This document shows positions 35,983-45,719 of a DNA stretch of 64,000 nucleotides, piece after piece. Source of the DNA: QHXM01 sp963697975 (GTDB taxonomy: Bacteria > Acidobacteriota > Blastocatellia > Pyrinomonadales > Pyrinomonadaceae); NCBI GenBank assembly GCA_963697975.1, contig OY969111.1:4960001-5024000 (forward strand), read 5' to 3'. The first letter of the stretch is position 1. Each line of letters starts with the position of its first letter. The notes beneath the pieces were generated by a model that worked only from the letters and a program-made list of their open reading frames with translations, made no database searches and was not told where the DNA came from. Both the position numbers and the translations under genes were made by a program.

Positions 35983-37527
35983 GTGAGCTTCCCAAGATCG
36001 AGCGGTATTCTTCTGCATCCGACAAGCTTGCCGGGCAGATTCGGCATCGGAGATTTAGGCGACGAAGCCTATCGCTTCGTGGATTTTCTGGCGGCAAGCA
36101 AACAAAGTCTCTGGCAGGTCTTGCCGCTCGGCCCGACCGGATTCGGTGATTCTCCCTATCAATGCTTCTCCGCCTTTGCGGGCAACACCCTGCTCGTCAG
36201 CCCTGAGCGCCTCGTCCATGAAGGCTTGCTCACCGAGGAAGACCTCGCGCACGCTCCCGCCTTTTCGTTTGAGAGAGTTGATTTCGGCAATGTCATCACC
36301 TTCAAGAACGCGCTGTTACGCCGAGCCTTCGAGCGTTTCAAGCAAACGGCTGACAAGAGCCTGCACGCTTCCTTCGAGCAATTTTCTCATCAGGCTGCTT
36401 CGTGGTTGGACGACTACGCGCTCTATCGCGCCTTGAAAGACGCACAAGGCGGCAAGGCTTGGAACGAATGGGAGCCGACGCTTACTCGACGCGACGCCGC
36501 TGCTCTCGATGCCGCGCGCGAGCATTTGCGTGATGAGATAGACGCTCACAAGTTTTATCAGTTTCTCTTCTTCAAGCAATGGGCTGCGCTCAAGGCTTAC
36601 TGCCACGAGCGTGAGGTCAAACTCGTCGGCGATATCCCCATCTTCGTCGCGCGAGATTCGGCTGATGTCTGGATGAACCCGCAGGAGTTTAAGCTGGACG
36701 AGGCTGGCCGCCCCCTGGTCGTCGCTGGCGTGCCGCCCGATTACTTCAGCGCGACGGGCCAATACTGGGGCAATCCGATTTACAACTGGGACAGGATGCT
36801 CGCAGACGGTTTCCGCTGGTGGATTGAGCGCGTGCGCGCGACGCTGGAAATCTACGACATCGTTCGCATCGATCATTTTCGCGGCTTCGCAGCCAGTTGG
36901 GAAATTCCCGGCGGAGATAAGACTGCGGAGCGCGGGTCCTGGGTCAATGTGCCGGGCAGGGAATTATTCACCGCCATCAAGAGCGCGCTCGGCGATTTGC
37001 CGATCATCGCAGAGGATTTAGGCGTCATCACGCCGGACGTTGAAGCCCTGCGCGATGATTTCGGATTACCCGGCATGCGGATCCTCCAATTCGCTTTCGG
37101 CGGCGATACGCTGAACCATGATCTTCCGCACAACTACATAAAAAACTGCGTTGTCTACACGGGCACTCACGACAACGACACCACCGTCGGCTGGTTCACG
37201 AGCGTCGCAGGCGAAGGCTCAACCCGCAACAGCGAGCAGATAGAACGCGAGCGCGAGTTCTGTCTTCGCTACCTCAGCACGGACGGCCACGAAATTCACT
37301 GGGACTTCATCCGCACTGTGCTCGCCTCGGTCGCCGACGCGGCCATTATTCCTCTGCAAGACCTGCTCGGCCTGGGCAATGAAGCGCGCATGAATCTTCC
37401 GAACAGCACGTCGGGCAACTGGTCGTGGCGGTACAAAACGGGCGCGCTGACCCATGAACTCGCAGAGCGTTTGAAACATCTGACGCAAGTTTACGGGCGT
37501 GAGCGCAAACATGAAGACAAGGTATAG
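35983..37527 (+). CDS. malQ: 4-alpha-glucanotransferase (GH77, amylomaltase)
   Basis: A 514-residue cytoplasmic enzyme with the standard bacterial MalQ length. It opens with RSSGILLHPTSLPG, typical of the family. Catalytic residues are visible: RIDHFRGF with nucleophile Asp297, IIAEDLG with acid/base Glu344, and THDND with Asp397. It transfers maltodextrin segments between chains and releases glucose, feeding glucokinase. It has a GTG start fixed by a strong SD. It lies between two paralogous secreted GH13 genes, so external hydrolysis and internal processing of maltodextrins are linked. Confidence 0.96.
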   Translation: MSFPRSSGILLHPTSLPGRFGIGDLGDEAYRFVDFLAASKQSLWQVLPLGPTGFGDSPYQCFSAFAGNTLLVSPERLVHEGLLTEEDLAHAPAFSFERVDFGNVITFKNALLRRAFERFKQTADKSLHASFEQFSHQAASWLDDYALYRALKDAQGGKAWNEWEPTLTRRDAAALDAAREHLRDEIDAHKFYQFLFFKQWAALKAYCHEREVKLVGDIPIFVARDSADVWMNPQEFKLDEAGRPLVVAGVPPDYFSATGQYWGNPIYNWDRMLADGFRWWIERVRATLEIYDIVRIDHFRGFAASWEIPGGDKTAERGSWVNVPGRELFTAIKSALGDLPIIAEDLGVITPDVEALRDDFGLPGMRILQFAFGGDTLNHDLPHNYIKNCVVYTGTHDNDTTVGWFTSVAGEGSTRNSEQIEREREFCLRYLSTDGHEIHWDFIRTVLASVADAAIIPLQDLLGLGNEARMNLPNSTSGNWSWRYKTGALTHELAERLKHLTQVYGRERKHEDKV

Positions 37528-37580
37528 ATAGGAATGATAGGAGTATCCGCTCAGGGTCGGGAATAATCTTGCGCTTCATT

Positions 37581-37625
37581 CCGGGGATGTTGCCCCCGGC
37601 TATTAAATTCATCCCTTTCAGGGAT
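37581..37625. repeat. Partial hairpin of family I (copy 2)
   Basis: CCGGGG pairs with CCCCGG (37581-37599), followed by TATTAAATTC and a second hairpin ATCCCTTTCAGGGAT (37611-37625). The order matches the right half of the cluster at 25581-25623. It sits between malQ and the next GH13 gene, which starts 28 nt downstream. Confidence 0.7.
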
Positions 37626-37652
37626 GTCTCGGTTTCCAGCATGAAGGGGTAA

Positions 37653-39554
37653 ATGAACAAGAATCCTCTCAAAACATTCATGCGCTACGTGGCGCTGATT
37701 GCTCTGTTGCTCATCGTCGTTCCTCTATGCGCGGCGCAGAGCGCTCCGGCTGTTCTGAAAGTTGAGCCGCCAAATTGGTGGGCTGGTCATTCGATTAATC
37801 CCGTGCGTGTCATGGTGCGCGGGCGCAATCTCACGGGGGCGCGTGTCGAGGCTGTTGGCGCAGGCTTGCAGACCGGGTTGACGCGCATCAACGCGGCGGG
37901 GACATATCTTTTCGTGGATGTTGTGATTGACCCGCAGGCAAAGCCAGGTCGCCGCGTGCTTCGCATTACGACCAATAGCGGAACGACGGATGCGCCTTTT
38001 GAAATCTCCGCACATCTGAGCCGCGCTGGGCGCTTTCAGGGCTTCTCGACCGACGACGTGATTTACCTGCTTATGCCCGACCGCTTCAGCGACGGCGATC
38101 CTTCCAACAACGACCCGACGCAATCGCGCGGACTCTTTGATCGCAATCATAAATTTCGTTATCACGGCGGCGACTTTCAGGGCATCATCAATCGCTTGCC
38201 TTACCTGAAAGATTTGGGCGTCACGGCTATCTGGCTCACGCCGTGGTACGACAACGTCAATCACCCCGACGAGATTGAGAAGAAAGAAAATGGTACGACC
38301 ACAGGCTTTCACGGCTACGGTGCGATAGATTTCTACGGCGTCGAGGAGCATTTCGGAACGCACGCCAAACTGCGCGAATTGGTGGAAGGGGCGCACAAAC
38401 AGGGAATCAAGATTATTCAGGACGAGGTGGCGAATCACACCGGCCCGTATCACCCCTGGGTTGACGACTCGCCTACGCCCACGTGGTACAACGGCACGCG
38501 TGCCCTGCATCTCAAGAACGTTTTTCAAACGTGGATGCTTCACGACCCGCGCGCTGAAGAGAAGAGCAAGCGCGAGACGATGGAAGGCTGGTTTCTGGAT
38601 TTCCTTCCAGACCTCAATCAGCACGACGAAGAGGTCGAGCGTTACCTGATTCAGAACACGCTCTGGTGGATTGGCACGACCGGCCTTGACGGAATTCGTC
38701 AGGATACGTGGCAATACGTTCCGAATAGTTTCTGGCGAGAATGGACGGCGGCTATCAAGCGTGAGTACCCGGACTTTCGCATCGTCGGAGAGGTCAAAGA
38801 CGGTGATGTCGTTCACGTCTCATTCTTTCAGGGCGGGCGCGTGCGCTTTGACGGCGTAGATTCCGGTCTCGATACGCTGCTGGATTTTCCGCTCTTCTAT
38901 CCTATCCGCCACGCCTTTGCCGAAGGAAAGAATCTGGACGAAGTGCCGAAGACGCTGGCGAAGGATTATATCTACACGAACCCGGATATTCTGGTGACGT
39001 TGCTTGGCGATCACGACGACAAACGTTTTATGAGTGAGCCGGGTGCAAACATCACTGGATTAAAACTCGCTCATACGTTTCTTTTAACGACGCGCGGCAT
39101 CCCACAGCTTTACTACGGCGACGAGATTGCAATGACGGGCGCGGATGAACCGACCACGCGGCAGGATTTCCCCGGCGGCTTTCCCGGCGACCGCCGCAAC
39201 GCTTTCACTAAAGCCGGGCGCACCCCCGAAGAGCAAGACCTCTTCGAATACGTCAGAAAGTTGTTGCACCTGCGCGCCGAGCTTGAACCGATCAGGCGCG
39301 GCGCGCTCATTAATCTGCACGTCGCGGCGCAGCAATATGCGTATGCGCGCGTGTCAGACCGGGGCGCGGTTGTCGTCGTCATTAACAATGATACGAAGCC
39401 TGCGACTTTCGATTTCAATATTGCTCAGACAAACATTGAAGACGGGACAAGGTTCAACGACAGGCTCAACCTGGCTCAGGACGTGCGCGTCACCGACGGA
39501 GCTTTCAAGACTACTCTGCCCGCGCGTTCGGCGAGCGTCTTCGCGGTAAAATAA
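37653..39554 (+). CDS. Secreted GH13 alpha-amylase/neopullulanase-type enzyme (paralogue of 33984)
   Basis: A 633-residue enzyme with a signal peptide (about 1-29), an N-terminal cyclomaltodextrinase-like domain (VLKVEPPNWWAGHSINPVR, 34-52) and a GH13 barrel: DEVANH (257-262), nucleophile Asp351 in GIRQDT, acid/base Glu380 in VGEV, and Asp455 in GDHDD. It follows the same layout as the 638-residue paralogue but differs in loop 1 (KKENGTTTGFHGYG instead of a Cys-containing loop) and in motif IV, so the two may differ in substrate size. The SDR gene starts directly after its stop codon with no spacer, implying one transcript and coupled translation. Confidence 0.92.
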   Translation: MNKNPLKTFMRYVALIALLLIVVPLCAAQSAPAVLKVEPPNWWAGHSINPVRVMVRGRNLTGARVEAVGAGLQTGLTRINAAGTYLFVDVVIDPQAKPGRRVLRITTNSGTTDAPFEISAHLSRAGRFQGFSTDDVIYLLMPDRFSDGDPSNNDPTQSRGLFDRNHKFRYHGGDFQGIINRLPYLKDLGVTAIWLTPWYDNVNHPDEIEKKENGTTTGFHGYGAIDFYGVEEHFGTHAKLRELVEGAHKQGIKIIQDEVANHTGPYHPWVDDSPTPTWYNGTRALHLKNVFQTWMLHDPRAEEKSKRETMEGWFLDFLPDLNQHDEEVERYLIQNTLWWIGTTGLDGIRQDTWQYVPNSFWREWTAAIKREYPDFRIVGEVKDGDVVHVSFFQGGRVRFDGVDSGLDTLLDFPLFYPIRHAFAEGKNLDEVPKTLAKDYIYTNPDILVTLLGDHDDKRFMSEPGANITGLKLAHTFLLTTRGIPQLYYGDEIAMTGADEPTTRQDFPGGFPGDRRNAFTKAGRTPEEQDLFEYVRKLLHLRAELEPIRRGALINLHVAAQQYAYARVSDRGAVVVVINNDTKPATFDFNIAQTNIEDGTRFNDRLNLAQDVRVTDGAFKTTLPARSASVFAVK

Positions 39555-40274
39555 GTGAAAACGAAATCTTTCAACGAGCAGGTGGCGATTATCACGGGCG
39601 GGGGCACAGGCATCGGGCGCGCGTTCAGCGAAGCCTTGTCGGGAGCAGGCGCGCGTGTCGTCATCGCTTCACGTCGTGAAGAGACGCTGCGGCGGACAGC
39701 CGATGATCTGAACTCTAAGGCTGATGCCGAACGCGTTTTCCCGTATGCGTTCGACGTGCGTGACCGCGCACAGACAGATGCGCTCATCCGTTATACGTTG
39801 GAGCGCTTCGGCTCGATTGATGTGCTCATCAACAACGCTGGCCTCGCCGTGCCGGAAATTGTTGCCGAGATTACTGACGAAGGTTGGGACACAGTGATGG
39901 ACACGAACCTGCGCGGCGCGATGTGGCTGGTACGCGCGGCGTTACCGCACATGATTGCCGCTGGCTTTGGCGACGTGGTGAACGTCTCCTCGCAGGCCGG
40001 AAAGAACGGCTACGCGGACGTGCCGTCTTACTGTGCCTCGAAGTTTGGCCTGCTGGGATTCGCTGAAGCTCTGCGCGACGACGTTCGCAAGAGCGGTGCG
40101 AATATCCGCGTCTTCAATTTCTGTCCCGGCCTCGTTGACGTGGATCACACAAACGAAAAGGACGAGCCGCGCGCGGGTGCGATTCATGTTCGGAACATGG
40201 CCCGCACGCTCATGTTCGCGCTTGGCCTTGACCGCGACGTGGTGCTTGAAGATATCAGTCTTTACGCTCGCTGA
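39555..40274 (+). CDS. Short-chain dehydrogenase/reductase (SDR)
   Basis: A 239-residue classical SDR starting with GTG immediately after the amylase stop. It has the cofactor motif TGGGTGIG (about 14-21), NNAG (about 94-97) and the catalytic Ser plus YCASK (Tyr-x-x-x-Lys, about 156-160). The residues after the second strand (ASRREE) favour NADP(H), by family rule. The substrate is unknown; 3-ketoacyl, sugar and polyol oxidoreductases share this fold. Its place in the maltodextrin operon hints at sugar redox chemistry, but no specific reaction can be named. Confidence 0.9.
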   Translation: MKTKSFNEQVAIITGGGTGIGRAFSEALSGAGARVVIASRREETLRRTADDLNSKADAERVFPYAFDVRDRAQTDALIRYTLERFGSIDVLINNAGLAVPEIVAEITDEGWDTVMDTNLRGAMWLVRAALPHMIAAGFGDVVNVSSQAGKNGYADVPSYCASKFGLLGFAEALRDDVRKSGANIRVFNFCPGLVDVDHTNEKDEPRAGAIHVRNMARTLMFALGLDRDVVLEDISLYAR

Positions 40275-40283
40275 GCATAAAGG

Positions 40284-40360
40284 CCGTAAATCGTGAATCG
40301 TAAATCGTGAATAGAGGGAAACTGCTCGTCCATTTACGCTTTACGATTCACGATTTACGA
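40284..40360. repeat. Hairpin with CGTAAATCGTGAAT tandem-unit arms (family C)
   Basis: Arms 40284-40314 and 40330-40360 are complementary over about 30 bases with few mismatches. Each arm consists of alternating GTAAATC and GTGAATC units. It sits between the SDR and MFS genes, ending before the SD site (AGAGAGGAG) of the latter. Confidence 0.85.
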
Positions 40361-40381
40361 AACAGAGAGGAGCGATAGCAA

Positions 40382-41797
40382 ATGAAGCAGAAACCGCATT
40401 TGAGCTTCTGGCAAATCTGGAACATGAGTTTCGGGTTCTTCGGGATTCAGTTTGCGTTTGGCCTGCAACAGGCCAACATGAGCAACATCTTCAAGAATCT
40501 GGGTGCGGCGACTGATGACATCCCGATTCTCTGGTTGGCTGCTCCGCTGACAGGCTTGATTGTTCAGCCGATCATTGGCTCGATGTCAGATCGGACGTGG
40601 AATCGCCTGGGGCGGCGTCGTCCCTTCTTTCTTGTCGGCGCGATTCTCTCTGCGTTCGCACTCTTTTTCATGCCCAATTCGTCCGCCGTCTGGATGGCCG
40701 TCGTCTTTCTCTGGTTGCTGGATGCCAGTGTCAACATCAGCATGGAGCCGTTTCGCGCCTTCGTCGCCGACAAGTTGAATACTGAGCAACGAACGACGGG
40801 CTTTGTGATGCAGAGCTTTTTCATCGGCGCGGGCGCGGCGATTGCCAGCGCCTTGCCGTGGATGTTTCGCAAGTTTGGTGTGACGGGTGAAACCGCGAGC
40901 GGCCTTCCGCTGACAGTCAAATATGCTTTTCAGGTAGGAGCAGCCGCTCTGCTCATCGCCGTCCTGTGGACTGTCTTTACTTCCAAAGAATATCCGCCCG
41001 AAGATATGGAGGAATTCAAGCGCAAGCGCGCGGAGTCGCGTGGGCTGGGAAGCTGGTTCAAGGAAATTTTCTCGGCCATGCGCGAAATGCCGCAGACGAT
41101 GAAACAGTTGGCTGTCGTTCAGGTCTTCACCTGGCTGGGACTCTTTTGCATGTGGATGTTTTTCGGCCTGACGACGGCGCAGCAAGTCTTCGGCGTGACA
41201 AATCTGGACGACCCTGCACAGAAAGCGCTCAAGGATGTAGGGAACGATTGGGGAGGATTGGGCTTCACGGTTTATTCCATCGTCTGCTTTGCCGTTGCCT
41301 TTGCGATTCCCAAAGTAGCAAAGGCTACGAGCCGGAAAAAAGTTCATGCGCTCGCGCTCATCTGCGGTGGTGTCGGCCTGCTTTCGACCTACTTCATTCA
41401 TGGTAAATACGTCTGGATGATTCCGATGGTCGGGGTCGGAATCGCGTGGGCTTCTATCCTCTCGATGCCCTACGCAATTCTGGCGGGTGCGCTGCCGCCT
41501 GCGCGAATGGGCGTCTACATGGGCGTCTTCAACTTCTTTATCGTCATCCCTGAAATTGTCGCCGCGCTGACCTTCCAGCCACTCGTCAAATACGTCTTCA
41601 ATAACAACCCGCTCTACGTCGTCATGCTGGGCGGTGTCTGTTTGTTGATTGCGGCGGCGCTCGTCTCGATTGTCAGAGATGTCGCGGACAATGTTCCGGT
41701 CGGAAAGGTCATCAAGGGCGATGAGCATGAGCCTCTGATACCGCCGATCACTGCCCAGCCCGTGCCCAGCACCGGGTTGATTGATGGTGAGCGATGA
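40382..41797 (+). CDS. MFS sugar transporter (GPH/SLC45-like)
   Basis: A 471-residue inner-membrane transporter with about twelve membrane segments. The loop 2-3 signature DRTWNRLGRRRPF (near residue 70) and the start FGFFGIQFAFGLQQANMS are typical of disaccharide:proton symporters of the SLC45/SUC/GPH-like group found in starch loci. It should import maltose, maltodextrins or glucose across the inner membrane. Its stop overlaps the start of the next GH13 gene (ATGA, 41794-41797). The SD site AGAGAGGAG is well placed. Confidence 0.88.
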   Translation: MKQKPHLSFWQIWNMSFGFFGIQFAFGLQQANMSNIFKNLGAATDDIPILWLAAPLTGLIVQPIIGSMSDRTWNRLGRRRPFFLVGAILSAFALFFMPNSSAVWMAVVFLWLLDASVNISMEPFRAFVADKLNTEQRTTGFVMQSFFIGAGAAIASALPWMFRKFGVTGETASGLPLTVKYAFQVGAAALLIAVLWTVFTSKEYPPEDMEEFKRKRAESRGLGSWFKEIFSAMREMPQTMKQLAVVQVFTWLGLFCMWMFFGLTTAQQVFGVTNLDDPAQKALKDVGNDWGGLGFTVYSIVCFAVAFAIPKVAKATSRKKVHALALICGGVGLLSTYFIHGKYVWMIPMVGVGIAWASILSMPYAILAGALPPARMGVYMGVFNFFIVIPEIVAALTFQPLVKYVFNNNPLYVVMLGGVCLLIAAALVSIVRDVADNVPVGKVIKGDEHEPLIPPITAQPVPSTGLIDGER

Positions 41798-43296
41798 TTC
41801 CGAAGATGAGAATGAAAAGAATCACTGAAGGCACAGTCGCGCCGGGACGCCCGATAAACCAGCATACTTTGAAACGCTTTAAGCGAAGCTGGTGGGCGTT
41901 GCTCTTGACGAGCGTTTTAATGCTGTTATGTACGGGGGCGAGCGCGCAGCAGGCGGCGCGGGATTTCTCAAAAGAGACGGCGCGCTCATCTCGTCCGTGG
42001 GTGCGCGACGGTGTGGTGTATGAAATCTTCCCGCGCGCCTTCTCCGAGCGTGGTGATTTCAACGGCGTGACGGCGCGGCTCGACGAGTTGAAAGATGTGG
42101 GCGTGACTATCTTGTGGCTGATGCCGATTCATCCCATCGGGCAGGAGAAGAAGAAGGGAAGCATCGGCAGCCCCTACGCCGTGCGCGATTACTACGCGAT
42201 CAATCCTGACTACGGCACGAAAGAGGATTTGAAGCGATTGGTAATGGAAGCTCACAGGCGCGGGATGAAGGTCATCATTGACATCGTGGCGAATCACACG
42301 TCGTGGGATAGCGTGTTGATGAAGCAGCCGGACTTTTATACGCACGATGCGGCGGGCAAGATTATTCCGCCTGTGCCGGATTGGGCCGACGTGGCCGATC
42401 TCAATTATGAGAATCCGCGCTTGCGCGACTACATGGTCGAGATGCTGAAATTCTGGTTGAAGGAATTTAACCTCGACGGCTTTCGCTGCGACGTAGCCGG
42501 ATTCGTGCCAACGGATCTCTGGGAACGTGCGCGGACGGAGCTTGAGAAAATTAACCCGGACATCGTGATGCTCGCCGAATGGGACAGTCCCGACCTGCTC
42601 GTCAAAGCTTTCGATTTTGATTACGCGTGGCCGATGCACAGCACGATGACGGAAGTCCTGATGGGGATGAAGCCAGCGTCAGCTTTTCGTTCAGTGTGGG
42701 AGGAAGAGCGCCGGAAGTTTCCGCGTGGGGCGCTCCACATGCGTTTCTCGGACAACCACGATGAGCGCAGGGCAATCGCGCGCTTCGGCGAACGCGCGGC
42801 GCTTTCGGCCTCCGCCCTGATGTTCACGCTCGACGGCGTGCCGCTGATTTATAACGGCATGGAGGTTGGCGACACGGCTGAATCGGGTGCGCCCGCGCTC
42901 TTCGAGAAGCTCCCCATCCTGTGGCAGATCGCGGAGCGCCGACCGGAGTTTCCACGCTTCTACAAACAGATGATTGCTTTGAGAAAATCGAGCGAAGCCA
43001 TCAGGCGCGGCGAGATGCAATGGCTGCGTAACTCGGACGAGGCGCGCGTCGTCACGTTCTCGCGCCGTTTTGCTGATGAAGAGATTCTGGTAGCGATCAA
43101 CTTCTCAAACCAGCCGTTCGTCGGCACGGTCGAAGTCGGCGGCGCAACGTTTGCGGACGTGACGCCGGACGTTCAACCGCCACTTCCGCCCGATGCGCCA
43201 GCGCCGCAACGCATGGCGAGAACGCGCACGACGGGGCTGCCTGCAATCGCGCTCGATTCGTGGGGCTTTCGCATCTTCCGCCGTGCGTTGAAATGA
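41794..43296 (+). CDS. Secreted GH13 alpha-amylase-family enzyme
   Basis: A 500-residue enzyme. The N-terminus is long and basic before a signal segment (about 33-51, ending GASAQ), and the start overlaps the MFS stop by 4 nt. The GH13 motifs are intact: DIVANH (163-168), nucleophile Asp233 in GFRCDVAG, acid/base Glu262 in LAEWD and Asp323 in DNHDE. It lacks the N-terminal domain of the two larger paralogues and has a shorter C-terminal sandwich ending near 498. The likely action is maltodextrin or alpha-glucoside hydrolysis in the periplasm, supplying the co-translated transporter. Confidence 0.9.
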   Translation: MIPKMRMKRITEGTVAPGRPINQHTLKRFKRSWWALLLTSVLMLLCTGASAQQAARDFSKETARSSRPWVRDGVVYEIFPRAFSERGDFNGVTARLDELKDVGVTILWLMPIHPIGQEKKKGSIGSPYAVRDYYAINPDYGTKEDLKRLVMEAHRRGMKVIIDIVANHTSWDSVLMKQPDFYTHDAAGKIIPPVPDWADVADLNYENPRLRDYMVEMLKFWLKEFNLDGFRCDVAGFVPTDLWERARTELEKINPDIVMLAEWDSPDLLVKAFDFDYAWPMHSTMTEVLMGMKPASAFRSVWEEERRKFPRGALHMRFSDNHDERRAIARFGERAALSASALMFTLDGVPLIYNGMEVGDTAESGAPALFEKLPILWQIAERRPEFPRFYKQMIALRKSSEAIRRGEMQWLRNSDEARVVTFSRRFADEEILVAINFSNQPFVGTVEVGGATFADVTPDVQPPLPPDAPAPQRMARTRTTGLPAIALDSWGFRIFRRALK

Positions 43297-43314
43297 AATG
43301 TTAAAGACTAAAGC

Positions 43315-43420
43315 AATAGACAGGATTAATCAGGATTAGCAGGATTAAGAAGACAAGACAGGTTAAGATAGTTTGATTATTCTTCTTATCATCTTGTCCA
43401 TCTTGTTAATCCTGTCTATT
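43315..43420. repeat. Long hairpin with ACAGGATTA tandem-unit arms (family A, copy 2)
   Basis: Arms 43315-43353 and 43381-43420 pair over about 39 bases (AATAGACAGGATTAA at the base). The loop is about 27 nt. It lies 19 nt after the GH13 stop and ends upstream of the strong SD of the GH3 gene, so it may separate two transcripts. Confidence 0.85.
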
Positions 43421-43484
43421 CTCTTCGTATTCCCCTACAGCTTTTTTATCGCTCCCAGCCGGATTTACATCAAGGAGGTCTGAG

Positions 43485-45719
43485 ATGAAGCGTGCGAGAT
43501 TAACGAGCCTGTTCATCCTCTTCGCGCTGTTCGCCGCGACAATGAACGTCGCTGCACAGCGTCGCGCTGTTTCAAGGCGTTCGCAAGCCGGAATTGAGCA
43601 AAAGATTAATGCCTTGCTGGCGCGCATGACGCTGGAAGAAAAGCTCGGGCAGCTTCAACAACTCGACGGCCACGCGGATGGAAACTTCCGCCCGGAGCAT
43701 CTGGACCTCGTGCGGAAAGGGCAGTTGGGATCGTTCCTCAACGTGCGCGGCGTCAAAAACACCAACGCGGTTCAGCGAGTAGCGGTTGAAGAATCGCGCT
43801 TGAAGATTCCCGCGCTCTTTGGCTTTGACGTGATTCATGGCTATCGCACCGTCTTTCCGATTCCGCTTGGCGAGGCCAGCAGTTGGGACCCGCGCGCAAT
43901 GGAACGCGCGGCGAGCATCGCGGCGAGGGAATCGTCCGCTGCCGGAGTGCGCTGGACGTTTGCGCCGATGGTTGACATCGCGCGCGACCCGCGCTGGGGA
44001 CGCATCGCCGAAGGCGCAGGCGAAGACCCGTTTCTTGGCGCAGCGATAGCGCGTGCGCGTGTTCGCGGGTTTCAGGGCGCAAACTACAGTGCGCCGGATA
44101 AGATTCTCGCGTGCGCTAAACACTGGGTCGCTTACGGCGCGGCGGAATCGGGACGTGATTACAACACGACCGATATGTCGGAGACGACCTTGCGCGAAGT
44201 TTACTTTCCGCCGTTCAAGGCGGCGGTCGATGCAGGCGTCGGAACTTTTATGTCCGCCTTCAACGATCTCAACGGTGTGCCCACTTCTGCCAATCCGTTT
44301 ACGTTGACACAGGTGTTGCGCCGCGAATGGAAGTTTGACGGCTTCGTCGTCAGCGACTATGAATCGGTGAAAGAATTGATGAATCACGGGCTGGCAGCGA
44401 CGGAGGCGGAAGCCGCGCGGGCTGGCGTAAACGCGGGCGTGGACATGGAGATGGTCAGCCGCCTTTACAACAAACACGGCGCGCAGCTTATCAAGGAAGG
44501 CAAAGTCTCGCAGGCAACAGTCGATGAAGCCGTTCGACGCGTGCTGAGAATTAAGTTTCGTCTGGGACTATTCGAGAAGCCATACGCCGACGAAGCGCGC
44601 GAGCGTGCAGAGATTATGAATGCCGAGCATCTCGCCGCCGCGCGTGAGATTGCCGGGCGCTCGATGGTGCTGTTGAGAAATGAGCGTGAGACGTTGCCGT
44701 TAGCCAAGTCTCTGAAATCCATTGCGGTGATAGGTCCGCTCGCCGACGATCAGAAGAATGTGATCGGCTCGTGGACCGGCGACGGCAAAGCCGAGGATGC
44801 TGTCACGGTGCTCGCCGGAATCAAGACAAAGGTTTCTCCGCGGACGAAAGTTGCTTACGCGAAAGGTTGTGAACTCGCTTGCGAGAACGCGGACGGTTTT
44901 GCAGAAGCGGTGCGGGTCGCCAGGGAATCGGATGCGGCGATTGTCGTGGTGGGCGAATCGGCGGAGATGAGCGGTGAAGCGGCATCGCGCAGTTCTTTGG
45001 ATTTACCGGGTCGTCAATTGGATTTAATCAAAGCGATTCACGCGACGGGCAAGCCTTACGTTGTCGTGTTGATGAACGGGCGACCGTTGACGATTAACTG
45101 GATTGCGGAGAACTCGCCCGCCGCGCTGGAAACATGGTTCGCGGGCACGCAGGCCGGAAACGCCATCAGTGATGTGCTCTTTGGCGACGTGAACCCCGGC
45201 GGCAAGCTGCCTGTGACGTTTCCGCGCAACACGGGGCAGATTCCGATTTACTACAACTACAAGAACACAGGCCGCCCGCCGGATGTGAACAACAAATACA
45301 CGTCGAAGTATCTGGACGTGCCCGTCACTCCGCTCTACCCGTTCGGATATGGATTGAGCTACACGCAGTTTCAGTTTACCAATCTTCAACTGAGCGCGCC
45401 GAAGATTCGTGTGGACGGGCGCTTGACTGTGAGCGTTGAAGTGGAAAATACGGGTAAGCGCGCGGGCGATGAAGTCGTGCAGCTTTACGTCAGGGACATG
45501 GCGGCGAGCCGGACGCGACCTGTCAGGGAATTGAAAGGATTTGAGCGCGTCACGCTCAAGGCGGGAGAGAAACGGCGCTTAAATTTCACGCTCACGCCGG
45601 AGCATCTGGGTTTCTACAACCGCGAGATGCGCTTTGTCGTCGAGCCGGGCGAGTTCAAAATTTTCGTCGGTAATAGCTCCGTAGGCGGCCTTGAAGCGAA
45701 TTTTGAAGTTGCCGAGTAG
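43485..45719 (+). CDS. bglX: Beta-glucosidase, GH3 family (BglX-like)
   Basis: A 744-residue enzyme with a signal peptide (about 1-25). It has a GH3 N-domain (about 45-380) with nucleophile Asp291 in GFVVSDYES, a GH3 C-domain (about 400-625) and a fibronectin-III-like domain (about 655-735). Length and order match periplasmic BglX. It removes terminal beta-linked glucose from beta-glucosides, so its presence in a mostly alpha-glucan region broadens the substrate range, perhaps with the GH144-like gene downstream. A strong SD (AAGGAGGT, 43472-43479) fixes the start. The stop codon is the first three bases of a palindromic repeat. Confidence 0.93.
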   Translation: MKRARLTSLFILFALFAATMNVAAQRRAVSRRSQAGIEQKINALLARMTLEEKLGQLQQLDGHADGNFRPEHLDLVRKGQLGSFLNVRGVKNTNAVQRVAVEESRLKIPALFGFDVIHGYRTVFPIPLGEASSWDPRAMERAASIAARESSAAGVRWTFAPMVDIARDPRWGRIAEGAGEDPFLGAAIARARVRGFQGANYSAPDKILACAKHWVAYGAAESGRDYNTTDMSETTLREVYFPPFKAAVDAGVGTFMSAFNDLNGVPTSANPFTLTQVLRREWKFDGFVVSDYESVKELMNHGLAATEAEAARAGVNAGVDMEMVSRLYNKHGAQLIKEGKVSQATVDEAVRRVLRIKFRLGLFEKPYADEARERAEIMNAEHLAAAREIAGRSMVLLRNERETLPLAKSLKSIAVIGPLADDQKNVIGSWTGDGKAEDAVTVLAGIKTKVSPRTKVAYAKGCELACENADGFAEAVRVARESDAAIVVVGESAEMSGEAASRSSLDLPGRQLDLIKAIHATGKPYVVVLMNGRPLTINWIAENSPAALETWFAGTQAGNAISDVLFGDVNPGGKLPVTFPRNTGQIPIYYNYKNTGRPPDVNNKYTSKYLDVPVTPLYPFGYGLSYTQFQFTNLQLSAPKIRVDGRLTVSVEVENTGKRAGDEVVQLYVRDMAASRTRPVRELKGFERVTLKAGEKRRLNFTLTPEHLGFYNREMRFVVEPGEFKIFVGNSSVGGLEANFEVAE

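Noticed and set aside
40586..41728. Long 380-codon frame antisense to the MFS transporter
   Set aside because: It is the complement of a real gene with intact family motifs; its own translation is rich in Arg/Asp/His and lacks any domain.
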